A stretch of DNA of 5,058 nucleotides from Spirochaetaceae bacterium (GTDB taxonomy: Bacteria > Spirochaetota > Spirochaetia > Treponematales > Rectinemataceae): NCBI GenBank assembly GCA_016794765.1, contig JAEUJG010000133.1, positions 1 to 5,058 on the forward strand. The letters are read 5' to 3'. Shown here piece by piece: positions 1 to 5,058 of the stretch (its first letter is position 1; each line of letters begins with the position of its first letter). The position numbers and the translations under genes were made by a program. Under the pieces are notes generated by a model. The model did no database searches, had not been told where the DNA came from, and worked only from the letters and a program-made list of their open reading frames with translations.

Positions 1-338
1 TCCTCCCCTTCCGCTTCGCCCGCGGCGACCAGGGCCCAGCCGCGGGGCAGGGGCCTTTCCTCGGCGAGGGCGCGGAGCCGCGACTCGAGCTCCGGCGTCG
101 CGTCGACGAGGAGCTCCCGCGGTCCGGGAGCGCAGCCGGCGAGCGCGGCCAGGATGAGCGCGGCCTGGATGAGCGCAACGGGAAGGATCGCGCGTTCGAG
201 CCGGCCGGGCCGGCGCGCGGCGGCCGGACGCTCCCCGGGCCGGCGCCCGGGCCGGCGCGCGGCGGTCCCGCGTCCGGCGGCCGCGGGCTTCGCGGCCAGA
301 CTCTCCTCGGCCGGGCGCCTGAGAAGGTGCGGCGGCAC
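1..338 (-). CDS. Putative lipoprotein, N-terminal part (runs off the left edge)
   Basis: The product is not recognised. In the frame read leftward from GTG at 338, the protein has a basic patch (R46-R49), a hydrophobic stretch (about residues 50-67) and a lipobox LAGC with the lipidated Cys at residue 69. It then enters a mature region with LLVDATPELESRL and ends at the window edge after about 112 residues. A type II signal peptide implies export and membrane anchoring. A binding-protein role beside the transporter is possible but unsupported. The start is doubtful: GTG 338 is the only standard in-frame start after the upstream stop and gives an unusually long, Arg/Pro/Ala-rich n-region. The Shine-Dalgarno-like GGAGGAG at 354-360 sits 17 nt from GTG but only 5 nt from an in-frame CTG at 350, which would overlap the transporter stop as CTGA. 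The lipoprotein call is fairly safe; the N-terminus is not. Confidence 0.66.
   Translation of the reverse strand, partial: MPPHLLRRPAEESLAAKPAAAGRGTAARRPGRRPGERPAAARRPGRLERAILPVALIQAALILAALAGCAPGPRELLVDATPELESRLRALAEERPLPRGWALVAAGEAEGE
152..176 (-). repeat. Short tandem repeat within the lipoprotein signal peptide
   Basis: The 10-mer ggatgagcgc occurs at 152-161 and again at 167-176, a 15-nt period. On the minus strand it encodes two successive five-residue units of the signal peptide core (ALIQA then ALILA). It is best read as low-complexity hydrophobic coding sequence made by local duplication, not as a regulatory repeat. Confidence 0.6.
205..265. repeat. 19-bp direct repeat, 42-nt period, with a GC hairpin between the copies
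   Basis: The 19-mer ccgggccggcgcgcggcgg occurs exactly at 205-223 and 247-265. The 42-nt period is 14 codons, so the lipoprotein reading frame repeats the peptide AARRPGR. Overlapping copy 2 is a perfect 7-bp inverted repeat, cccgggc at 234-240 and gcccggg at 245-251, around a 4-nt loop. No T-run follows on either strand, so it is not a classical intrinsic terminator. It lies between the transporter stop and the lipoprotein signal peptide. Confidence 0.7.
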
Positions 339-346
339 CCGAAGGC

Positions 347-1501
347 TCAGGTTCTCCTCCGCAGGAAGAAGAACTGCGCGGCCAGGCCGATCGCGAACAC
401 CGGCGCCAGGAAGAGAAAGACCGCGGCCCAGGAGCTGCCCTGGTAGAGGAGGCCCCCGGCCACGGAGCCGAGGATCTGGCCTGCCGTGAGGAGGGCCTCG
501 TGGATGGTCATTCTTCGCTCGCGGTCCCGGGCCCCGGAGGCGCCGTAGAAGATCGAGTTGTTGTAGGCCATGGCCTGGAAGAAGCCGGTCGCGGCCAGGA
601 GGAGGGCGAAGGCGAGGGGCGAGCGGAGGCCGATGAAGGCCAGGTCGATGAGGAGGACGACGCCGACCGGCAGGAGGATCAAGCCCCTCTTGAAGTGCCA
701 GGATTCGATGCGCCCGAACAGCCAGAAGCCGCCGGTCGTGAACACGGCGCGCACGAGGAGGAGGAGCCCGATCTTCGACTCCGAGAGGCCGAGTTCGTCC
801 TTCGCGAAGAGGGGGAAGATGTTGAAAAAGACCGATGCGAGGGCGTAGATGAGGAAGACGCCGATCCAGGCCGGGTAGCGCAGCGGCGTCGAACGGTCGG
901 CTTCCTCTGTCGCGGGTCCCGAGGCCGCGAGGGCGGGGGAGGGGACGATGCGCCGCGTCGCCAGGATGAAGACGCCCGTCGCGCCGAAGACGCCGATCGC
1001 GGCGTAGACGGGGAGGAAGAGCCCGCGCTCCGTGAGGAGGCCGGCGAGGTAGGGGGAGATGACGCCGCCCGCGCTCCAGGAAAAGCTGAAGGCGCCCGTG
1101 GCCGCGCCCAGCGCGGCTCCCTCGAGCCCGGAGGAGAGCCAGCCCATGAGCCGGGGCCAGAAAAGCGCGGTGATGAAGCCGTAGAGCCCGATGACGAGGA
1201 AGGCCGAGGCGAGGCTCGGCACGGCGAGGTGGAAGGCGAAGAGGGCGGCCGCGCCGAGGTTCATCGCCGCCATCGAGGTCCGGGCGGATATCCTCTTCTG
1301 GAGGGGGCGGAGCGCGAGGCAGCCGACGAAGTAGGCGATCGCCCAAAGGGCGGCGAAGGCGCCGACGGCGGAGGGACTGGCCTTGTAGGAGTCCTTGACG
1401 ACGAAGAGCATGCCGAGGTTGGCGATGCCGATGCCGAGGGAGGTCAGGAAGGCGCTGGGAAGCAGCAGCACCATGCGGCGGTCTTTGGGAGCGGTGTTCA
1501 C
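347..1501 (-). CDS. Major facilitator superfamily (MFS) transporter
   Basis: This is a predicted inner-membrane secondary transporter of unknown substrate. The 384 residues match the usual size of a 12-helix MFS protein. Helices fall near 11-35, 45-64, 77-95, 97-115, 130-152, 161-182, then 211-232, 244-263, 272-291, 295-317, 335-353 and 359-380. A hydrophilic linker (about 183-210, RR then Pro/Ala/Glu-rich) joins the two halves. The loop after helix 2 (RPLQKRISAR) occupies the place of MFS motif A but lacks its Gly/Asp signature. A late loop has RDRERRMTIHEA before a Gly-rich helix (GQILGSVAGG), an arrangement common in MFS carriers. The start is GTG at 1501; an ATG at 1474 (residue 10) is possible, and neither has a convincing Shine-Dalgarno sequence. 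The stop abuts or overlaps the lipoprotein gene, suggesting one operon. Drug efflux or metabolite transport cannot be told apart here. Confidence 0.92.
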   Translation of the reverse strand: MNTAPKDRRMVLLLPSAFLTSLGIGIANLGMLFVVKDSYKASPSAVGAFAALWAIAYFVGCLALRPLQKRISARTSMAAMNLGAAALFAFHLAVPSLASAFLVIGLYGFITALFWPRLMGWLSSGLEGAALGAATGAFSFSWSAGGVISPYLAGLLTERGLFLPVYAAIGVFGATGVFILATRRIVPSPALAASGPATEEADRSTPLRYPAWIGVFLIYALASVFFNIFPLFAKDELGLSESKIGLLLLVRAVFTTGGFWLFGRIESWHFKRGLILLPVGVVLLIDLAFIGLRSPLAFALLLAATGFFQAMAYNNSIFYGASGARDRERRMTIHEALLTAGQILGSVAGGLLYQGSSWAAVFLFLAPVFAIGLAAQFFFLRRRT

Positions 1502-1633
1502 GGGGATTGCGGCGAGCCTTTATGCGCTGGTTGTCGGCTGTCGGGGACCGCGCGGCCCCCGGAGCGGGCGCCGCGAGGACCGGCGCGGCGGGCGGGAAAC
1601 TCCGGGCGCGGCGCGCCCCCGAGTCTCGGAGCC

Positions 1634-1663
1634 AGCCTAGCCTGAAGGCGGCGGTCGGGTCAA
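1634..1663 (-). promoter_or_regulatory. Candidate leftward promoter for the transporter operon
   Basis: Read on the minus strand, TTGACC (1663-1658) is followed after 18 bp by TAGGCT (1639-1634). The -35 box matches consensus at 5 of 6 positions; the -10 box matches at only 3 of 6. It would start transcription near 1627 and leave a GC-rich leader of about 125 nt before GTG 1501. It is the best leftward candidate found by eye, but it is weak. Confidence 0.3.
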
Positions 1664-1665
1664 TC

Positions 1666-1684
1666 GAGCCGCCGCTTGCGGCTC
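1666..1684. promoter_or_regulatory. Inverted repeat between divergent promoters (possible operator)
   Basis: gagccgc at 1666-1672 and gcggctc at 1678-1684 form a perfect 7-bp dyad around a 5-nt centre. The dyad begins 3 nt beyond the -35 box of the leftward promoter candidate and lies about 40 nt upstream of the rightward -35 box. The position would suit a regulator-binding site, or it could be a chance GC palindrome. No regulator gene is in the window. Confidence 0.3.
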
Positions 1685-1726
1685 CGGCCTCGCCGCGCCG
1701 GGGCGGCGGCGATGGAGAGACGGCGT

Positions 1727-1756
1727 TTGACAGTCCGCCGCCCAGCCGCCTACAAT
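1727..1756 (+). promoter_or_regulatory. Sigma70-type promoter for the ligase operon
   Basis: A perfect -35 box TTGACA (1727-1732) is followed after an 18-bp spacer by TACAAT (1751-1756), one base from the TATAAT consensus. This stands out against very GC-rich surroundings. Transcription should start near 1762-1764. The -10 box shares bases with an ATG at 1755, so that ATG would lie outside the transcript and cannot be the ligase start if this promoter is the one used. The ribosome site at 1761-1766 would then lie almost at the 5' end of the mRNA. Confidence 0.72.
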
Positions 1757-1760
1757 GGCC

Positions 1761-1766
1761 GGGGAG
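1761..1766 (+). promoter_or_regulatory. Ribosome binding site that fixes the ligase start
   Basis: GGGGAG, whose GGAG core is at 1763-1766, ends 6 nt before ATG 1773. This is good Shine-Dalgarno spacing. The alternative in-frame ATG at 1755 lies upstream of this site and inside the -10 box, so the start at 1773 is preferred. Confidence 0.75.
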
Positions 1767-1772
1767 AACCGC

Positions 1773-3689
1773 ATGCCCCCGAAGAAGAATCCCCGGATCG
1801 CCGAACTCGCGGCGCTGATAAAGCGCCACCAGGAACTCTACTACAACGGCCAGCCCGAACTGAGCGACGCCGAATTCGACGCCCTCTGGGACGAGCTCGG
1901 CGAGCTCGATCCCGACCATCCCGTCCTCGGCGCGGTCGGCGCCGACGCCGCGGACGGTTGGCCCAAGGCGCGCCACCTCATCCCGATGGGCAGCCAGGCC
2001 AAGGCCTCGAATCCCGAGGATTTCCTCGCCTGGGCGGCCAAGACGCCCCATCCGGAATATCTCGTCCAGTACAAGCTCGACGGGGCCAGCCTCGAGCTCC
2101 AGTACGAGGACGGCCGTCTCCTCCGCGCCGTCACGCGGGGCGACGGCGAGATCGGCGACGACATCACGCCCAACGCCTCCAGGATGCGCGGCGTCGTCCT
2201 CCGCCTGCCCTCCGCCTTTTCGGGCGGCGTGCGAGGCGAGGTCGTCATGGGCCGCGCGGTCCACGCCGCGAAGTACGCCGACAAGGCGAACTGCCGCAAC
2301 GCCGCCAACGGCCTCATGAAGCGCAAGGACGGCATCGGCGCCGAGGACCTCGACGTCATCTGCTACGACGCGGCGGGCGACCTGCCCGGCGGCGGCGACC
2401 TCTTTTCCGAGGGGCGCCGGCCCGCCTTCCGCGACGAGCTCGGCAAGCTCGAGTGGCTGCGGAGCATGGGCTTCGAGACCGTCCCCCTCGAGCGTTGCGC
2501 GACTCCGGAAGAGGTCGTGGAGCACCGCGCCCGCGTGATGGACAAGCGGCCCTCCCTGCCCTTCGACATCGACGGTCTCGTCGTCAAGGGCAACGAGATC
2601 GATCCGGCCGACCTCGCGCGGGCGCGGCCCGAAAAGCAGATCGCCTTCAAGTTCAGCCTGGAGGAGGCGGTGACGAGCCTCGTCGCCGTCGAGTGGAGCG
2701 AATCGGGCTCCACCTACACGCCCATCGGCGTCGTCGAGCCCGTGCGCCTCGCCGGCACCACCGTCCAGCGCGCCACTCTCTGCAACACCAACATCCTCCG
2801 CGGCCTCGACCTCCGCATCGGGAGCCGCGTCGTGATCACGAAGCGCGGCGAGATCATCCCGAAGATCGAATCCCTCGTGGAGAATCCCCCCGGGGCCTCC
2901 GAGATCCCCGTGCCGGCATCCTGCTCCTGCGGCGCGGCCCTGGTCGACGAGGGCACCCGGCTCCATTGCCCGAATCCCGAATGCCCCAAGAAGGCCCTGC
3001 ACCGCCTCGAGAAGTGGCTCTCGGTCCTCGACGTGCGCGATTTCGGCTCGGTGATCCTCGGCAAGCTCCACGCCTCGGGGCGCGTCCGCGAGATAGCCGA
3101 TCTCTACGGCCTCGACGCCGCCGAACTCGCCGAATTCGACCGGATGGGCGAGACCCTCGCCCGCAAGATCCTCCGCAACCTCGCCGCCAGGAGCGAGGTG
3201 CGGCTTTCGGAATTCATCGCGGGCTTCGACATCGACGGCATCGGCGAGCTCATCGCGGAAAAGGCCGTCGCCGCGGGCTACGACAGCCTGGACAAGCTGG
3301 CCGCCGCGAGCGTCGAGGAGCTCGACGAGGTGGAGGGCTTCGCGGAGATCACCGCCCGCGCCCTCCTCCAGGGGCTCGCGGCATTGCGGCCCGAGATGGA
3401 GCGGCTCCTCGCCACGGGCGCCGTCCGCATCGCCGCACCCGTCGCGGGCGGTCCCCTCCAGGGCAAGAGCTTCTGCTTCACCGGCGAACTCAAGTCCATG
3501 AAGCGACCCGAGGCCGAGGCGCTCGTGAAGTCCCTGGGCGGCACGGCGAAGTCCTCGGTGACGAAGGGCCTTTCCTACCTCGTCACGAACGATCCCGCCT
3601 CGGGTTCCGACAAGAACCGCAAGGCCGTCTCCTACGGCGTCTCCATCGTCGACGAGGAGGCCTTCCTCCGCCTGGCGGGCCGGGCGTGA
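1773..3689 (+). CDS. ligA: NAD+-dependent DNA ligase, divergent LigA type
   Basis: LigA enzymes seal 5'-phosphate/3'-OH nicks in DNA using NAD+, via a lysyl-AMP intermediate, in replication and repair. The 638 residues run in family order. Domain Ia (about 1-60) has RHQELYY and SDAEFD for NAD+ binding. The adenylation domain has the catalytic Lys in KLDG (K101), TRGDG, RGE (E156), RNAANG, FDIDGLVVK (K272) and AFKF (K293). Then come the OB fold, a four-Cys zinc finger (C384, C386, C399, C404), helix-hairpin-helix repeats (about 415-550) and a C-terminal BRCT domain (about 560-638, FTGELKSM). It is slightly shorter than the roughly 670 aa typical. Several normally conserved residues differ: Q99 replaces the Glu of ExKxDG, K183 replaces an Arg after RNAA, the OB-fold VGRTG motif is absent (around 308-313), and the first zinc knuckle is C-x-C. 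The core nucleotidyl-transfer residues remain, so activity is likely. It may be the housekeeping ligase or a second, specialised one. It heads an operon with two membrane-protein genes. Confidence 0.95.
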   Translation: MPPKKNPRIAELAALIKRHQELYYNGQPELSDAEFDALWDELGELDPDHPVLGAVGADAADGWPKARHLIPMGSQAKASNPEDFLAWAAKTPHPEYLVQYKLDGASLELQYEDGRLLRAVTRGDGEIGDDITPNASRMRGVVLRLPSAFSGGVRGEVVMGRAVHAAKYADKANCRNAANGLMKRKDGIGAEDLDVICYDAAGDLPGGGDLFSEGRRPAFRDELGKLEWLRSMGFETVPLERCATPEEVVEHRARVMDKRPSLPFDIDGLVVKGNEIDPADLARARPEKQIAFKFSLEEAVTSLVAVEWSESGSTYTPIGVVEPVRLAGTTVQRATLCNTNILRGLDLRIGSRVVITKRGEIIPKIESLVENPPGASEIPVPASCSCGAALVDEGTRLHCPNPECPKKALHRLEKWLSVLDVRDFGSVILGKLHASGRVREIADLYGLDAAELAEFDRMGETLARKILRNLAARSEVRLSEFIAGFDIDGIGELIAEKAVAAGYDSLDKLAAASVEELDEVEGFAEITARALLQGLAALRPEMERLLATGAVRIAAPVAGGPLQGKSFCFTGELKSMKRPEAEALVKSLGGTAKSSVTKGLSYLVTNDPASGSDKNRKAVSYGVSIVDEEAFLRLAGRA

Positions 3690-4435
3690 AGCGCGCGCGC
3701 CGGATCGCCTTCCTCCTCCTCGGCTTCGCCGCGGCCGTCGGGATGGCCTCCTACCTGGTTCTCGGCCTATCCCTGTCGCGGCAGCGCGCGCGGATCGCCG
3801 CCCTCGAGTCGCTGGAGGCCCGGCTCGTCGCGGAGCGCGTGCCCCTGCGCTTCATGATCCTGTCGCGCGGCCCCGACGAGGTCTCCGCGCGGATCAAGCT
3901 CTACGACCTCGACGGCCGCGAGGTGGCCGCCGTCGAGCGGAGCTTCGAGGGGCGCGAGCTCTATTTCGATTTCGCCGTCGCTCCCCTGGCTTCGGCCCTG
4001 CCGCGCGCCTCCTCCGCGCCCGCGCGCCTCGGCCGCGGCGGCGTCGGCCTCCCCGCGGAGGGTGTGGCGGAGCGGCTCGCCGGAACCTGGCTGGCCTTCC
4101 CGCGCCGCGTCTTCACCGAGAGAAGCCCCGCGCGCTCGGGCTTCGACCTCGCGGCCTTGGGCGAGCGCGACGGGTATCCGGCTGCCTTCGCCGCCGCCGG
4201 ACTCGCCGCCGCCGAACGCGAGGCGATCGCCTCCGTCTACGCCGCCGCCCTCGCCGCGCTCGCGGTGCCCGATCCGGCCGGGGACCAGGCCGGACCGCCC
4301 GAGGCCGGGGCGCCCGCTTCCCGCGCCTTCGGCTCGGCCGTCCACGAAATGGCCGCCCTCGCGGGCCTCGAGCCCGGAATCGTCTACAAGATCGTCTGCC
4401 GCGCCAAGGGCGGCATCGAGATCATGGAGGATTGA
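3686..4435 (+). CDS. Membrane-anchored protein of unknown function (single N-terminal span)
   Basis: I do not recognise this family. The GTG start at 3686 overlaps the ligase stop as GTGA. No good Shine-Dalgarno sequence precedes it, so translation is probably coupled to the ligase. The 249-residue product has a basic N-terminus (KRARR), one hydrophobic span (about 7-30) and no lipobox, followed by a short charged helix (about 32-51, RQRARIAALESLEARL). A beta-prone domain (about 54-100) contains IKLYDLDGRE and FEGRELYFDF. An Ala/Pro/Gly-rich stretch (about 102-126) leads to WLAFPRRVFTE (135-145), and the C-terminal half is Ala-rich and helical, ending GGIEIMED. The positive-inside rule puts the bulk outside the cytoplasm. 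The charged helix, the FEGRELYFDF segment and the AFPRRVF segment match the next protein in the same order, so the two look like diverged tandem duplicates. A role as an envelope complex partner is only an inference. Confidence 0.85.
   Translation: MKRARRIAFLLLGFAAAVGMASYLVLGLSLSRQRARIAALESLEARLVAERVPLRFMILSRGPDEVSARIKLYDLDGREVAAVERSFEGRELYFDFAVAPLASALPRASSAPARLGRGGVGLPAEGVAERLAGTWLAFPRRVFTERSPARSGFDLAALGERDGYPAAFAAAGLAAAEREAIASVYAAALAALAVPDPAGDQAGPPEAGAPASRAFGSAVHEMAALAGLEPGIVYKIVCRAKGGIEIMED
4426..4430 (+). promoter_or_regulatory. Ribosome binding site for the second membrane-protein gene
   Basis: GGAGG at 4426-4430 lies inside the last codons of the preceding gene, 7 nt before GTG 4438. 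It supports the GTG start and gives this gene its own initiation signal despite the 2-nt gap. Confidence 0.75.
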
Positions 4436-4437
4436 CC

Positions 4438-5058
4438 GTGAACGATACCCTGGCCGCCCTCAAGCCCCTGCTCTACGGCCTGGCGGACGCCTCCGCCTTC
4501 CTCTTCGCCACGGGTCCGGGACTCGCCCTCCTCGGCGGCATCCTGACCGTCGCCGCGCTGTCCTCAGCACTCCGCGCCGTCGCCGAGCGCCGCCTCCTCG
4601 CGAAGGCCGCCGGCCGCGAGCTCGGCCGCCTCGAGGCCTTCCGCGTCGCGGGCGGGCGCCTCGGGGCGACGGCCCTGGAGGCGCTGTCGCGGCTTCCCCT
4701 CCTCGCCGGCCTCGCCCTCGTCCTCCTTTTCGCCGCCGCCGGCGCCGACACGCTGCGGCGCCTCGACGAATACGTCGCCAACCGCGAGCGAATCGCCGAG
4801 CTCCAGGCCACCGTCCGCAACCTCGAGCGCCGCCACAAGGTGGCCGACGTCGCCGTCCTCGAGGCGGGCGGCGGCCGCTTCGTCGCCGAATTTTCCTACT
4901 ACGAGGGCGGGCGGGCGCGCCCGCTCGCCGTGCCCCAAAGGATCGAGCTCCGCGGCGCCGAGCTCTTCGTCGACGCCGTGGTCTGCAACTTCGCCTATTC
5001 CGAAATCGCCGAGGGCCGGGCGCGGAACCTGGCCCTGCCGTACCGCGCCTTCAGCGAC
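4438..5058 (+). CDS. Two-span membrane protein with an extracytoplasmic domain, partial (cut at the right edge)
   Basis: I do not recognise this family. The GTG start at 4438 follows the upstream stop by 2 nt and has a strong Shine-Dalgarno sequence. The first 207 residues are present and the frame stays open to the window end. Hydrophobic spans fall near 27-45 and 86-103, joined by a basic loop (about 46-85, with ERRLLAK and RELGRLE) that should be cytoplasmic. That places the downstream part outside. After span 2 comes a charged, probably coiled-coil helix (107-134, RERIAELQATVRNLERR). A beta-prone domain follows with FSYYEGG, LRGAELFVDA (171-180) and LALPYRAFSD (198-207). These match the order and wording of motifs in the preceding protein, which has FEGRELYFDF and LAFPRRVFTE. 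The pair may form a membrane complex. The missing C-terminus prevents a firmer assignment. Confidence 0.85.
   Translation, partial: MNDTLAALKPLLYGLADASAFLFATGPGLALLGGILTVAALSSALRAVAERRLLAKAAGRELGRLEAFRVAGGRLGATALEALSRLPLLAGLALVLLFAAAGADTLRRLDEYVANRERIAELQATVRNLERRHKVADVAVLEAGGGRFVAEFSYYEGGRARPLAVPQRIELRGAELFVDAVVCNFAYSEIAEGRARNLALPYRAFSD

Larger units (their letters stand above)
1502..1754. other. Divergent intergenic control region
   Basis: This non-coding gap of about 250 nt separates the leftward transporter gene from the rightward ligase gene. Open frames crossing it are Arg/Gly/Pro-rich with no ribosome-site logic, so no small gene is called. It holds a strong rightward promoter, a weak leftward promoter candidate and a dyad between them. 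It also holds GC hairpins such as gggcgc (1604-1609) paired with gcgccc (1613-1618), which would fall in the leader of the leftward transcript. No terminator or riboswitch was recognised. Confidence 0.75.

Noticed and set aside
234..251. GC hairpin (7-bp stem, 4-nt loop) as a terminator after the transporter gene
   Set aside because: There is no T-run on either strand, and it lies inside the lipoprotein reading frame.
154..489. A plus-strand frame of 111 codons rich in Arg, Pro and Gly
   Set aside because: It is antisense to the lipoprotein and the end of the transporter, with no ribosome site and no domain-like content.
1519..1524. CATAAA on the minus strand as a -10 box just before the transporter start
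   Set aside because: No acceptable -35 box lies at 16-18 bp spacing, and the site is only about 18 nt from GTG 1501.
500..1645. A plus-strand frame of 381 codons opposite the transporter, very rich in Glu, Gly, Asp and Arg
   Set aside because: It is the antisense of a complete MFS gene with correct helices. The low-complexity acidic composition is what the complement of Leu/Ala/Phe codons produces.
3767..4345. Minus-strand frame opposite the first membrane-protein gene
   Set aside because: It is a Gly/Glu/Arg-rich antisense shadow. The plus strand carries a coherent membrane anchor and operon spacing.
1676..4435. A single 919-codon plus-strand frame that would fuse a long Arg/Pro-rich region to the first membrane protein
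   Set aside because: Its first two thirds is the out-of-frame shadow of the ligase gene in GC-rich DNA, which rarely contains stops. The true gene begins at GTG 3686, where the membrane-protein character starts.
4473..4938. Two overlapping minus-strand frames at the right end
   Set aside because: Both are low-complexity antisense shadows of the two-span membrane protein, which has a strong Shine-Dalgarno sequence and sensible topology.
1..5058. Signs of a defence system, prophage or transposon
   Set aside because: No integrase, transposase, terminal repeats, attachment sites or CRISPR repeats were found. Base composition looks even across all genes.

Overview
The window is very GC-rich, coding-dense bacterial DNA with five genes in two divergent transcription units. 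No rRNA, tRNA, CRISPR array, insertion sequence or integrase was seen. The organism cannot be fixed from sequence alone. An NAD+-dependent DNA ligase and SD-led genes with GTG starts and strong C/G third-position bias point to a high-GC bacterium. The ligase's BRCT style and the anchored proteins of unknown function weakly recall high-GC Spirochaetota, but this is a low-confidence guess from memory.

Left unit, minus strand (about 1640 down to 1): an MFS-type transporter (GTG at 1501, stop 347-349) is followed at once by a lipoprotein gene that runs off the left edge. The lipoprotein has a clear lipobox (LAGC) but an odd Arg/Pro/Ala-rich N-terminal stretch and no well-placed standard start codon. 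The two genes abut or overlap and are probably co-transcribed.

Divergent control region (1502-1754): it holds a near-consensus sigma70-type promoter facing right (TTGACA, 18 bp, TACAAT), a weaker possible promoter facing left, and a 7-bp dyad between their -35 boxes. The right-facing -10 box overlaps an in-frame ATG at 1755. The ligase start is therefore placed at the next ATG (1773), which has a good Shine-Dalgarno sequence and would leave an mRNA leader of only about 10 nt.

Right unit, plus strand (1773-5058): a divergent but apparently intact LigA-type DNA ligase (638 aa) overlaps by 4 nt (GTGA) a single-span membrane protein (249 aa). That gene is followed after 2 nt by a two-span membrane protein cut by the right edge. 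The last two proteins share a helix followed by a beta-rich domain predicted to lie outside the cytoplasm, with matching motifs, so they look like tandem diverged paralogs. Their job is unknown, and so is any link to the ligase.

The points most worth a second look are the paralogous membrane pair, the ligase's changes at several normally invariant nick-sealing positions, and the promoter/start overlap. No complete novel defence or mobile system is visible.
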